This document shows positions 1 to 12,969 of a stretch of 64,000 bases of DNA, piece after piece. The DNA comes from Cardinalis cardinalis (lineage: Eukaryota; Chordata; Aves; Passeriformes; Cardinalidae). Under the pieces are notes generated by a model. That model was given only the letters and a program-made list of their open reading frames with translations, was not told where the DNA came from and did no database searches. Positions within the stretch are counted from its first letter, which is position 1, and each line of letters starts with the position of its first letter. The DNA lies in NCBI GenBank assembly GCA_014549065.1, contig JACDOX010000062.1:62001-126000 (forward strand), in the 5' to 3' direction. A program made the translations under genes and the position numbers.

Positions 1-3000
1 GAGAACATTTTTTTCAGTNTAAGTCCATCTTGGTTTTCCACCATAACTGTTTATATGCATTTCACTGAAATGCTGANGCCTAAGTGGACTGTAACCTTTG
101 AGAGCGCTTTCTGAAGGGAAGCAAAAGTTTCATAACTTACTCTTTCCATCCTTCATTTCCTCTTCCCTCACTGCATACATGCAAAGGGTTTTTTAAAATT
201 CTTTTNGGCAAAAGCACTAGGTCAGAGATGTTCCTTGGTGCTCATTGCTGTGCAAAGAATACACCTCTCCATACCTTTCAGTAAATATCGGATCATGGGA
301 CATGCTGCCCTGCCTCAGCCCTGCCAATTTANGTCAGAATGCTGCCAGGCCTACACTGCAAGTCCTCAGCAGCTGGTTTTGCTGCTGTGAGGGTACCAAC
401 AATGCCATCAGTGNTGTTTATGTTCCCATTGCTAAATACCTATACAATTATTATATTTGGTCTTGTTTCCCTCAAGCTCTTCCCACCATACTCTAGAACT
501 ACTGAAAAAATCTATCAAGCTCCCTGCCTATTGTCCTGGACATGCAAAACTGAAAGTCACACTCCAGGTTTCTTTGCCCATTCCTGGCAGTGCCTCCGCA
601 CCATCAGCTCAGCAGCAGCACTCACAGGAGAGGGACCAGTCAGGGGGAAGATTGTTTTCCACAGACACTCCACCCATGTGGCAGAGAAACAGAGCTTATT
701 GGCACCAGGAAGGACAAGCNGGTGGGCAGCTCTCCTGGGGCAACTCCTATGGAAAGGCTGGAAATAGTTGCAGAAGTATGTGAGGCAAAGAATGTTGTTG
801 GAATACTGTTTTTAAATTATTTTTTCATTTTTTTAGATTTGGATTTAATAACTACAGTATTGGATAACACAAAGGACTTTAGAATCACTACAGTGATTGC
901 TCTTTTGGCAACCTNGGTCTTGCTTTACTACAAGAAGTCCTCAAGAACTCTCCATCATTGTCACACCTGGAAGTTCCATTTCAGTTTTTCTCCAAGTCTC
1001 CCTTTTAGCACAGAGTTTGAACTGTTGATGGCTTGTGACTTTGAAAAACCAGGAGAACCACCTTGGTATTTGGGTTATCATTAGTCCCATTCAGTCCCTT
1101 ATTTGTACGTGTGGAAGTTGTTTTTTCTTGTTTGCTGGAACTCTGTTTCACCACATTGCTGTTTGGGTTGGCAGTGCTATGCTTTTTATTAGAACAAACA
1201 GAGGTCCAGAAACTGATGAAATATAAATAGAAGGCTCACTGTAGTCTACTCTTTTCAGGGAAAATAAACATCAGGGGGTGTTTAAAAAAACCCCAAATAA
1301 TTCTGTGATATACCTTCCTGATTAGCAGCTGAAATCTAAATAGCACATTCTTAGAGGTAAAACTAACCAGAAAGATTATGCTGCTCTTTGCTTAAAGGAA
1401 CCTATTTATCTCTCTATTTTCATAATTTTCACAAGTTTCCACTGCTTCAGACATGTGAAATTGGTTATATCTGGCTACAATGCTATATGTGAGCTTCATC
1501 AATTGGAAAATTAAATCCTCAGAATTCCTGCAATCAGGTTTCCTTTTCATTTTCCTTCCTACAAAGTAATAGAAAAGGATGTGTGGGTTTTGTTTGGGTG
1601 ATTTTTTTTTCGTTAAAAGAAAGAAAAATAGTTTTAAANGGGCTATGTTCAAGGTTTAATAGGAATGTCGATGAGGAAGAGCAAGACAAATATAATCAAT
1701 GCTATCAGTTGTAACTTTGGCAGAATGTGTTGTCTGTTAGTGCTCTTGGTGAGACACACAATGCCTGTCTGTTAGCACAAAAATGGATATTTTCCTTCAC
1801 TGGGCTACCCAAAGGCAGCTATTCTCACTTTTGACTGCCAGCCACTGTAGATGGGCTAAATTTGTAGTACCCACTACCTGTGGAGCAAACCAAAATAGCC
1901 ACATGAAACCTGAGCCAGAGAGAAGCTCAGAACTGCAGGGCTGAGTGTTTGCTGCCCTCTCTGAAATGCTGAAATGTGCCCTCTCTTCCCCACCTCACAC
2001 CCTGCTCTCCCCACTCTTGGAGGAGTAAATGGGGCCATTCATACAGAGACAGAGAAAGAATTCTGAAAGTTATAAAAAACACCCTGTATGTAAAGATGCC
2101 TCCTACAGTGCTAACCACGACACTAATGATGAAAAAGGTCCACCCTACATGTGCAAACTGGCATCCTTTTTACTGTACATGGGGTTTTGTGGAATGTAGG
2201 TTTGCTTTTAATGACAGTATTTCATCAAGAGTGAGTATTTTTACTGGTTTTACTAGTTCCCATTCACATTTGATTTCCAATCCCATAGGTCAGGGTTAGA
2301 TAGGAAGCCTTGAAAAGAAAAACCCCTCAGAAAAATAAAAGAAAAACAGAAAGAGCGGAAGAGTATAAAAAGCATTTGTTAATTCTGAGCTCTTNGTACC
2401 CCAAGGAAACCTGTTAGAAGATGTATATTGGAGTTTTACCCTGACACAGATTNTAGGCCTAGAAAGAACTAGCAGGATGCAGCTGATCCATGGTGCAACT
2501 TTCATCAGTTCCAAGCAAAAAACATCAGATTAAAATCCTCTTATCCCCTTGCAGGAATGAAATAAATAAACAATCTCTGAATCAATTTAAGATGTGAAAC
2601 AGTCTTACATTATTAGAAAAGCCCATGGACCTTTTGACTGAATATTCTTTGTCAACAGCAGCAGAAATTGACTCATAATTAGTTAAGTATTGGAGACNCT
2701 TTCTTTTCAAAAGAGCTAGTATAAAATTTAATCATAATGAAACTACAAAAAAATTTGCATTACTGTAAAAAAAAATCTAAAATTCTTTTTATACCATCAG
2801 TCACTTTTTTTAGCAGGAATTTGGTAACAGTCTACCAAATGACAATCAAATTCTACATTTCTTGCTACTTCATAGATCAAGTAGCATATATTTGAAAAAA
2901 TGACAAAAGTACATTACTGTACATTACTAATGGCATCTCCCATCGTGAGCTGGCTATCACAGACCTATAGAGATCTCTAATTTCCATCATATTATTTGTT

Positions 3001-3204
3001 AAATACAATCCTAACATCAATTTGTCTGTTGAAAACAAAAACAATATTTCTTTCTTAAAGCTAAAGTCTTTCAGAGCTGAACTGTAAAGAATTAAGAAAA
3101 GTTGTTCTTAACTGAGTGAGGACTACAGGAATTTGGCTGGCCTGTTCATTCTCCTCCTCTTCTTCATAGCTGTATAGCAGCCTCCCATTGCAGGAGGGGA
3201 AGAT
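1..3204. other. AT-rich non-coding stretch, nothing recognised
   Basis: I see no supported gene, RNA gene or mobile element here. Open frames on both strands are short, overlap each other and match no protein family I know. Several are interrupted by N bases. The sequence is ordinary AT-rich vertebrate non-coding DNA. A strongly diverged repeat could be present and escape reading by eye. Confidence 0.6.
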
Positions 3205-3244
3205 AAAACCTTTTCTGGTATTGANAAAACTTTTCTGGTATTGA
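3205..3244. repeat. 20-bp tandem duplication
   Basis: Two adjacent copies of a unit with the core TTTTCTGGTATTGA are visible, offset by 20 bp. The core starts at 3211 and again at 3231. One N sits near the junction. The copies are almost identical, so the duplication is recent or is an assembly artefact. No function is suggested. Confidence 0.75.
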
Positions 3245-3871
3245 TTCCCTCAGCCTACCCAGGTTTCACAAAGCCCCTTCAGGAACCTTTCTCAAAGGCC
3301 CACTGAAATGGGAAATTAAATAAGCTTCCCTAGATTCAAATTTCTCCAAACTTGTAGGTGGAAATACAACAAATGCCCTAGGAAGTATTACATTATGATG
3401 TATTCTGTTCCTTATGGAATTCCCTTCAGGGAGAACTCTGTGGGCAGTCCAAGTAATAGAATAATTTAGGCTCCTTTTCCTTTGTCAAGTTCACAGCTGG
3501 GCTTTATAGGATTCTGTGATAACACTGCAGCAAACAACATCAATTTCAGGTACATGGGTAACAGGAGAGTTGATTGAATGGGTGTTGAAATAGGATCAGA
3601 ACACTCCCTTAAAATACATTTTAAAATTCCATGGGCTCCCTTCCCGCTTTGTTTGCTCCTCTACTTAATCCATTTTGTCAAAGTCATAAGCTTAAATTAA
3701 AAAAAAACCAAAACAAAAGCCAANCAACCAAGCAAACAAAAACCCCACAGATATTGCTGTTCTTTCTGTGCTGAGAGTGCATTGCTGGTGACTTACTTGC
3801 CTCTGCACAAACTGGGGAGATGCAAAGGGAACTTCACTAACAGAGATGGTAAATTGGTAACTCAGCATTGT

Positions 3872-3897
3872 AGATGCACCTATTTTTAGGTGCATCT
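3872..3897. repeat. Perfect 11-bp inverted repeat, 4-nt loop
   Basis: The left arm AGATGCACCTA (3872-3882) and right arm TAGGTGCATCT (3887-3897) are exact reverse complements separated by TTTT. The pairing stops cleanly on both sides. It could form a hairpin in single-stranded DNA or RNA. It is too short for a typical microRNA precursor. It might be a relic of a transposon terminus, but no second copy or target duplication was seen. Confidence 0.8.
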
Positions 3898-4312
3898 TAG
3901 GATTAAAGAGTGNAATTGGTACACTGCTTTAACTTAATGTTTAAGATAAAAAAGCTCCCAAGAGTTCAGAGAAGACTGTGGTCAAAATGAATGTCCAGAG
4001 GAAAGCCATTCCTCAGAACTGCTCTGTGGTAGAAGCCACAGCACGGGACGTTTCCCTCTGTGCTCAGGCTCTGTGTGGATTCCCTCTGGGGGATGGCAGG
4101 GATGNCCCATCCAAGGCTTATTTTGATGCAGCCAGTCAAAAGATTCCATTTCATTACAAGGGGCATTTTAGAAGAAGCCTCAATAACCCCTACAAATCTC
4201 TAATGTCTGGTGAGATGTTTTCAGTCTNCTTCCACACCTAATGCCAGGCACTTCACATGGACCTTTATCTGTGTNCCTGTAAGTTACTCCTCTTATCATT
4301 TCCATGCCTTGT

Positions 4313-4341
4313 CAATCTTTTTTTTTTTTGTTTAAAGATTG
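4313..4341. repeat. T run inside an 8-bp inverted repeat
   Basis: CAATCTTT (4313-4320) is the reverse complement of AAAGATTG (4334-4341). A run of 12 T (4318-4329) lies across the left arm and the loop. The T run itself supplies part of the symmetry, so this may be coincidence. Confidence 0.6.
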
Positions 4342-7300
4342 AACAAAGATCTTTCTCTCAATTTTTAAGTAATATTTCCAGATAAATATTGAAACACATA
4401 CCATATGGACAAGGTCTGTCCTTCTGTTCAAAGTATATTTGGGGCCATATTGTGGGTGTCACTCTTTGTTCATTTGTGACCTCCCCAAGATTTCAAAAAT
4501 AAATTTTCATTATTTGAATGAAGAGGCAAAAATACAATTGCACTAAAAGTCTTCAACAACAGTTCATTTGTACAGCTTACTAGCCCACTATAAATCATAA
4601 ATGCTGGAGGACAATATATACTGCTGGGTGTCTGAACAAGTTTCAGAATGAAAATAAGTTAATATAAGGTACTTGGACTCTGTCTTCAGCTATGTCTGTT
4701 TTGATTTTCCTCCTTAGAGCACACATTTGTCAGTGCACATGCATAAACACACCATGTGAGTGGATACTGAATAAACCACCCTATAGAGAGGGAGTACAAT
4801 ATTTCACTGACTGTAGAATGAAGCCCAATTTTATTGGCAGACTCCAATGATGCTGGACAATAAAACATTTGTACGTTTTGCTGCAGACAGTCTGGCTGGC
4901 AGTTTCAGCAGCTCTAATTTATTGTGAATAAATAATTTCCTGGAATCTCTGAGGAGTCATTTTAATGCTCCGAAAAAAATTAAAATCTGGCATGCTGTTA
5001 AATTTGTTTTCTGTTGTTTTGAACCAAAAATACTTTAAATGAAAGAATTTTAAAACCCACCCTGATTTCAAAGATATTACTTTATAAATGTTAAATCTCC
5101 CAGTTTCACACTGGTTTTACACATGAATAATTTTTGTTTACTCCATCTTTATGTTTAAAGGCATGAAAAATACCAACTGTTCTCAGTTTCTTTTTGGTGT
5201 GTTATTTCTCAGTACCAAGCAGAGNAACTTCTTGTCCAGGTTAAAGGACTCCCATATTTCTGTAGAGTATATTTGGATGCTGTCTATGTTTCTACCCTAC
5301 CATAAATTGATTATTACTTACAGTATAATGGTGATCAGACCATTTTCAAAGGCAGTGTGTTCTTGAACCATGAAACAGAAATTCAAAAACTACTTCAGAA
5401 TCTGTTAGAAGCCAACTGTAAAAATATAGATGGAGTCAATTAGTTGATTCAGTTTTGCAGCCATCAGCAAAAAAAGAAGCTTTAGTTTCCACAGTTGCTG
5501 AGTACATTTTTTCCATGAGGCACCTCACAGTTCCTGCCAGTGGACTAATATATAAGTTACTATTGCACTTATATTAAATTCTCATTACCTTGATGTATCC
5601 AGGAGATATCAAATAAGAAACTGAAGTGAGAAAAGGGNGAGATTTTAATCACCAATAGCATCACTTAACTATTTAACATGATTCCCAGAAACTGTACCAC
5701 TCAGAGCTTTGTTGATACTCAGCATTATCTGGTACTGGTAATAGGAAATTATAATGGAAAACACTGTGTAAATGTAATTGTAGGTCTCATTCCCTGTCAC
5801 GTCAAAAGTGTTTTCTACAGACTAGATACACTGTGAGGAAACAACTCATAACACAANGTAAATCTGAGAAGCAGAAAAGGCTACATATACATTTTTGTGT
5901 GGCTGGGTAGCATCATCAAAAAGCTAAATGCATATTTGAGCAGTGGTTCAAAGAAAGAGAGGATCTCCTTTTCTGTGGCAAAGCCACATGACCCCTGTTC
6001 CCGTGGAGTCATTGCTTCCTTTTCCTTGCAGTCTTTGCAGGGAACCGTTTCCCTCTCCAAGCGCAAACCCAGCATTACTTTCATCATGTTTAGCTGAGTG
6101 CCTGCAGCACATTTGGATGAAAATGGACAATTACCAGCGACAGGCTTGCCTGTGCCCCAGCAGAGAGCAGCACAGCTGCCATGAGCTACTGCCACGGCTG
6201 TTTGTTTGGCTTGGCACTAAGGAGGCAAAAACTCTTTGGGGCACAAAAGGTGCTTCCCTCTGACTGCAGCAACCAATCTCTGCCCCACCAGTGGTTGTAC
6301 TCCCAGTCACCTCAGCAACATCAGTACAAGCCACAAATTTNTGATTCCCTTTGTCTGCCTGTGCTCCAGTTGTTCAACGCTCTGTGCATTCTGTGAGACA
6401 GGCCTGATGAAATTTTCTTACATAAATTTTTNATTCAAATGTATAAAAGCTCAGTCTCAGTCCTGTTTTGGTTTTTTCTTTTTGGTAGCTCAAGCCTATA
6501 CTCTCTTTCCCTGGTTCCTGAAATGAGATAATACTTTCTCTTGTGATATTTGCCTTGCAGTATAGCATGTAGAAATGCAGAGTAAACCCTGGCCCTGTGA
6601 GACTGACACTGCCCCAGGACTCTGAAGGTCAGCAGGTGCCCTGCAAATTCCACAGAGCCTCCATGGATCCTTATTCAGTGTGCAAGGCAGGAATAGCACA
6701 TCTCCACATGGAATGCACGTTGCCTTTTACAATTCTTGTTGCTTTCCAATAGTATCTTCTTCCACTGATTTCAGCACAGTTTGAGGAAGGGTGTAGTCAT
6801 ATATATCAGCACTCAATAATTTTCACCCTAAAGNACAAACAATTTTATGGACACAGTGAAGTAAATATTTTCTATAAATGGAATCTAATTTGATTTCAGC
6901 CCAGGATAAAAGCAGATATCCCTCCAAGTATTCATAATCCAAATAATCATACAATAACCAACACCTTTTATAGAGACTGTAAACAGGAATTCCAGGTGCA
7001 ATATCACCTGGATTCCACCATTTTCTGGTATCTGAACTCCTAGGCCATGAAACACTGTGATGTTCAGAGGTACAGCTTATTAATCTAATATATCACAGAT
7101 AGTTATTTTTTCTGAATTAGTTTAAAATTTGGTGCTAGCTAACTTTGTCAGTCAGTGGGTCATCATTTTTATGTTCCATAGTGTCATGCAAAAAATAGAT
7201 ATAATAAAAATTGTATTAGTATGTTAACCAGGTAAAACCTTGCACTGCTAAATTCAGAGGGTGATCTTGTCATATAATATAATACATGCTAATAATATAT

Positions 7301-9323
7301 AATATATGCCTTGCCATAACTGCTATAACTCTTGATTCCTGGATATTTTCTAAAGGTGTTGTGTTTTGGTTGGGCTTTTCCCCCTGCAGGGCATGAGTGA
7401 AACACAGGTATCAAGTTCAGTGTTATGTTGAATTCCTGANTCCATGGGAAGGAGGAGACTCCTCAGAAGGGTGTTCACAATAACTGAGCAGGTGTCTACC
7501 AGGCAGTGTGAACACCTTTCACAAGGAAACCCACTCACACATTCNTACCCAAAGTTCATATTCACTTGCTGTTGCACTAGGGGCAGGAATTTCTCAAGGA
7601 CAGCATATTGATACCACTGAATGTATTCCTTATAGGCAAACTGACAATCAATCTCATTTCAGAGAAGTGAATCTGTATGTTCTAACAGCAGTAACATTGC
7701 TATTGGATCCATTATATTTTGCTCTTCTGAGGAAAAGATACTGTTTCATTTCCCAAACATTAAGCATTAGTGAGGAAAAATTGGTTAGAATACTACTATG
7801 TCATTGTCTACTAAATATATCTGCATTTCCTAGAACAAAATAGAGATATATATTTCTAGATGTAAGTTAATATATGTGTGTATTTAATAAGTCTATATAA
7901 TAAGTCTCTATCCGTTTGAAAGCAATTATTTTGCACTTACAACACAGTTATGAGNGCATGGAATTCAATAAAAACATTCACATCAACTTTAAATAGATTT
8001 TGGATTAGGCCTTTAAAAACAAAAAATAAATGCTCTGTAAATCTTTAGTAGTGCTGTTTTGCTAAGTATGAAATCTGTTAGAAATAATCTTCAGGGCAAT
8101 TTTTGTTTGCCTGAATGTGCATATTTTTTTCATTTTCCATGAAAAAGTGCAGCAACAGTTAAAGCCANAAGTTTGAAAAATTCAAGACTAAATACCTGGA
8201 TATAATCATCATATNTAGTCAGTGGCTGGTTTGCAATTTCATCAAGTATGAGCAATCTACTTAAAACCCACTGAATGTTCTTATGAGATCTTTTTAGACT
8301 CCTACTGCATAAGTTATGCATTTTAATACTAAATCTGACTTCAAAATATACAGAAGCATGCTCTAACAAGTTGTTTGAAGTTTATTTTTCTGGGCACCAT
8401 GTATAAAATTCTGACATTTTTCATTCTGTGTCATGTTCTAGGCATTCAGCTGTGGAATAATACAAAGATATTCCATAAGAACCTACCAGAAATGCCATGT
8501 ATTCTGAAGGCACTTGCTGTGTTTTTTACAGGACAATGAACCTTGTTTGAGAATCAGTATCTACCCCAGAGGGAGAAAAAAACCTCACCTGTACCTTCCT
8601 AGTCTTTTGGAAACAGTCAAGTAATTGATAAACAGTAAAGTGTATTTTATTTATNATTTTATTGCCAGTTGGATAAAACNAATTTCCTTGATTTTTACAA
8701 GGAGGAAATCTATGATGTTGGAATGGTGGGTTTAACCACATATTGTGCAAGAAGTGACATCAAAGTGCCAAAAGTATGTAGTCCTAGGCTGAGTATTTAT
8801 TACCTCTTTTGAAAGAGGTCTGGTTACCAGAAATGAAAAAAAAACCAAAACATAGAATTTAATGACTTAGAAAGGCAATAGGTACTTTCTAAATTAATGT
8901 TGTTTGCTAAGATATCAGTTCCTGATTGTTGCATTAAACACTTTTACCAGAAATGGCAAAATGTATAGATAGCAACTACTGGGTTTCAATGTGCAGAAAG
9001 AAAGATATTGGTTAGATATTAGGGAAAAGCATTCAAATGATAATAACATGGAGAAATATCAGAATTCCACCACAAGCAATTCATTAATAGGTATTCTACA
9101 GTAATGAAATGAACAAACATATTCAACATCTTCTGGATTCCTCCAGCCATATTGTAAACTTTCACATTGAGAGTAGAAGGACAGCAAATACTGAGAAGAA
9201 AGAAAAGGCCAGTCATAAGTACAGGATGATATTCCCTACTTCTTCATGTAGGTGCTTAGAGAACTTCTAAAAATAAAATGGTTTTTTCTTACAGGAATTA
9301 ATTTAGGCCACTCTTTCAGCTTC

Positions 9324-9342
9324 TTTTTTTTTTTTTTTTTTT
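9324..9342. repeat. Poly(T) run of 19
   Basis: An uninterrupted run of 19 T is present. On the minus strand this would be a poly(A) tail, as expected at the end of a retroposed transcript. However, the adjoining sequence to the right is not recognisable as a gene or SINE, and no polyadenylation signal lies at the usual distance. It is most simply a mononucleotide repeat. Confidence 0.8.
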
Positions 9343-10839
9343 AATCTGGCAAGACAGATAGTTTGCAAGTCATAAAGGAAAAGCTCCCTTGTGGCTTTAT
9401 ACAATAAAACATCCTCTCAAGTGCAAAAAAGCCCCAGGCAGACATGAGGTTAGCAAAAGAGTTTCTCAGTTATATTACTGAGAAGGCTGATGAACCTACA
9501 ACTGTGGTTAGGAATCTTTAACAGACCTCTGAACTGAACTCCCACTTCCTCATTTTCTAACCAGTGNCTTAACTGGACATTGAGTGTCCTCTTTCCAAAA
9601 TACATAGTAAACAAGCTCAAAGAGAAAATAATCTAGTTAATATATCTTTGCAAATATGAGATGTATGAACTGGCCAGCAGGCCAGAGCAGACACTTCATG
9701 TGACCATTGTGGCTGCTGAGGTGCACTGGTGGGGANGTGCAGAATGGAGCTGTGGCTGGTTTGCTCAGCAGCACTGATGCTGTCACTCAGGAGCAGACAC
9801 TGGGATCGTGGGCAGATCTGGCCCCAGCTGGATTTTATTGCAATGACGTACAGAGCTGACGGAGAAATTTCTGAAACTACAGAAATTACAGCCCNCAAGA
9901 ATTAGAGGATTTTAAACCCTGGTGAGATGTAACATTTCTTGAGAACAATAGCTTATAGCATTTTTATTCTGTTCTGCTTTGGATAATTAATTTAGTAAGT
10001 CAGTTTGTTTGTCATTCATGCATAAAATAAATTAATTTACATGTTGTCTCCTTATTCATTAAGTCTTTAAATTCAGCAGATGAAACTCTCTTTCTGCCAG
10101 GAAAAACACTGGTTTATAGATGACTGTCAATAAAAAGTAAAGCCAGCTCCAATGAAAAATTCTGCTGAGAGCAAATACCTGTTGAGCTCTGAGTCTTTAT
10201 TTCCACTCCTTGCAGAAATAAACACGTTTACGGTTTGTTTATTGCTTGCAGAAAGAAATCCTGCTCATCCTCCTCTGCTCCACCCCTGTCATTTGCTGGG
10301 CTAGCTACCGAGCAGAGCCTAATCACAAGATGTCTGTGTACATCAAACAGATGTTCACCAGCAACAGAAAATCAATGTCTGCCATGCAGTTATATTGTGT
10401 TTGTAGACTCTACTGAGCACACTTTACTTGAAAAGAAATGCTTTGTGTCACTGTATCTGTATCTCATAATAAAGAACAAGTGCCCACTTCAAGTTATGGA
10501 TCACCTCTATTGTCATTCCACAGCAATGTGTTTTACAGATGTCTGCAAATGAATTTTAGGCTGAACTCCCTTTGCTTCTGAACCATAAGGAAGTATGATA
10601 TGCTATCTGTCTGGTATTTAGTTATTAAATTTTGGTTGAAGAGCAGTTAGAATCCCTCTGAATTCATTTGAACTCCTGTTTTTACCAAGACCTCTGGCAT
10701 TTGACATCTGACCAGTGGCTCTGACAGGATTTCAGCACATTACCTTTGGCTGGCAGTGATGTTGTAAGACCACTTTATTTCCTGTGAAGCCCACAGCTAA
10801 CTCATACCTTCCTGTGAAAACTCAGATGGGGCTTTGCAG
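9343..10839. other. AT-rich non-coding stretch
   Basis: No gene or repeat is recognised. Around 9980-10075 there are several TAATTA/ATTAATTT-type homeodomain-like words in a short space, which is weak evidence at this AT content. The 105-codon plus-strand frame at 10235-10552 is cysteine- and serine-rich with no recognisable domain, so I do not call it. Confidence 0.55.
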
Positions 10840-11310
10840 CTCCTCCACGGCACTTCGTGGCACTGTGCCCCCCTTGGGACCACGGTCTCTGTGAGCTGTT
10901 ATTGAGAGGGACAGCACTGAGACCACAGCAGCACCAGGAGCCATCCTTGCAGACTGTGTCTGACACAAGCACTGAGTGTTACATTATCTGCTCCGCTGAA
11001 GCAGAAAGAGGAGACCATCAGGGAGCTGGCTGTGCTCCCTGCTTTTCTGTTCTTCCCACTTTTGGACACACTAGTGCAACCTGTGTGCTGCTGCAGCCTC
11101 TGCCAGCTGGCAAGGGTTCCCAGAAGACATTCTCTCCGTGGGGCAGCTCTGGGCCAGCCTGGGAGCTGCTCTTTGCTCTCTGCAGTGCCTGGGCTGGGAG
11201 GGAAGGCTGCTGGGGCAGGCACACACTGCCACCCACCCAGGAGGCTCCAGCCCCAGGCTGACCCTCACCGTGGGCACAGGGGACCTCAGCCTCCCTCTGC
11301 TCACCACTCC
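10840..11310. other. GC-rich patch without recognised gene
   Basis: The base composition rises clearly above the surroundings, with many CTG, CAG and GGG words but few CpGs. Open frames run on both strands (for example plus 10857-11261 and 11032-11604, minus 10899-11222). That is what a low-stop-density region gives by chance. None of the translations contains a domain I know. It could be an old GC-rich repeat or an isolated regulatory or transcribed region. Confidence 0.5.
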
Positions 11311-12911
11311 AATGCTATTAAAGCTGACAAGTTCCAGTCTGTTCTTCTGGAGAAAGTAAAAAGTTTAAATACAAGCNTTTTTTTTCAAAGTAGCTCTTTA
11401 CCATTTCTGCTGCAAGCAGAAGCACTGTGTTCTGCCACATTAATTCCAATGAGTTACCCCATCAACCACAGACATTGTCTCCATTTTATCTTGAACCGCA
11501 GGATGAAGTACTTCATCAACCACAAGAAAACCCCACACCACACCAAAACAAAACTGAGATCAGCAGACAAGGGAAGAGCAGCATATGAAAATAAAAAGCT
11601 GTGAAATTCTGTGTTAAAAAATAACATGCTGAATTAATATTTTAAATCCCATGGGATATCTACTCAACTATGGACTCTGCAAAATACACTCATACTAAAG
11701 ATGATTAAGAAACAGTCTGCTGAAATATGTCTAGCACAGCTCTGCACAAGTGCTCATGGGTCCTTCAACTGAAANGACCTGATTGAAATTGTAAATTTAC
11801 ACATGGAATCTTAGTCAGAGGTTCTGTATGTGAGTGGATAAGGAGACATGGATACTTGGGCTATGAATATGCTCTCCTTCCTACCACAAAATGACACAAA
11901 ATACAATTCAGACATACCCTGACAACTGAAAATAGAGATGCCATATGTTGAATATCTAAGTAATTGCCAGACCAGGTTCTCATTGAGCGCTGGTCTTCCC
12001 TTTTGCAAACACTTTTCCAACTGAGATAATTTATGCTCAATGCCCAGAAGCTGGGCTTCAAGCTCAGCCCTGCCAAGCCCTTGTTCAGCATGGCTAAGTG
12101 GGAGCACGGACAGCAGCAGGGCAGGGCTGCTGTACCCTGGATCAGCTTGAACCCTTTCAGTAATGAGAATCGTATTCTACCCTCGATCTTCTCTTTCCCT
12201 TCAGTCCAAGCCCCCAAATGTCTTTTGCAGTGGTAGAGTAAGCTATGAGAATAATGGCTGGCACAAAGTAACAGCAGGCTGTCTGCAGCTTCCCCTAGGG
12301 AATCCTCAATTTCCCTGTTAGGAATAAGTTAGGCTGAACATATAAATGGAAAGGATCCTACCTTGAGCCAGAGACTTGTTTATGTACAACTACTGTATTA
12401 CAATTGTCAAGGCACTGTGGCAGACACTGAATCTCTTTACTTAAAGAGGTACTATTATTTATTGGTGCAAATACTTTAAAATAGTATGTTACACATTGAT
12501 GAGATGAACAATATCTCTCCATTACCTTCTGTTACCCTGTCAGTTTTCTCAACAGAGATTTTAGAAGGCTTGCTGGAAATTACCATCTGAGCCCAGATTT
12601 TTTTTTTCACTTATTCCAACTGCTNAAGGATAAACTGTTATTTACTTTGTATTGTGATGCTCTATGCTTACTTTGGCCCTCAAGTTATGCCAACATCTGG
12701 ATTTATTCCTCAAACTCTCTTGTCTAGATAGTGACAAATCCTTCTTTCTCTTTTTCCTTTGGACTAATAATGAAAAAAATTGTTGTCACATGGAGTCAGA
12801 ACAAACACAGATTTCTTCTTGTAGTGACAAAAAGCAAAAGAAAGCCTTAAAGAAATATATCCTCAAAACAAGCCTCCTTTTCTGGACAAAGCAAGACTTC
12901 AGGAAGTAGAC
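11311..12911. other. AT-rich non-coding stretch
   Basis: I see no supported feature. The minus-strand frame 11811-12107 has a short helical-looking segment (ELEAQLLGIEHKLSQLEKCL) but no recognisable family and no convincing gene context. I do not call it. Confidence 0.5.
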
Positions 12912-12969
12912 ATAGCCTTTGAAATCCATTCAGGGCAGAAATAGCCTTTGAAATCCATTCAGGGTAGAG
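12912..12969. repeat. 29-bp tandem duplication
   Basis: Two adjacent copies of a 29-bp unit beginning ATAGCCTTTGAAATCC occupy 12912-12940 and 12941-12969. They differ only near the 3' end of the unit. Such near-identity suggests a recent slippage event or an assembly duplication. Confidence 0.85.

Larger units (their letters stand above)
3245..9323. other. AT-rich non-coding stretch with small hairpins
   Basis: No gene is supported. The stretch contains a perfect 11-bp hairpin at 3872-3897 and a 12-nt T run at 4318-4329 flanked by an 8-bp inverted repeat. It also has a short TA-rich patch near 7265-7310. Open frames such as those near 5881-6334 overlap on both strands and resemble no known protein, so I treat them as chance. 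Confidence 0.6.

Noticed and set aside
3500..3525. GATTCTGTGATAAC as a possible CR1 terminal microsatellite
   Set aside because: It is a single copy without the TTCCAACC-type sequence that precedes genuine CR1 ends.
9324..9420. Poly(T) run read as the tail of a minus-strand retrocopy
   Set aside because: The adjoining sequence matches no gene I know, lacks a polyadenylation signal close to the tail, and no target-site duplication was seen.
10857..11604. Overlapping frames up to 190 codons on plus and minus strands
   Set aside because: They sit in a GC-rich patch with low stop density. The translations are unrelated to any known domain and several frames are open at once.
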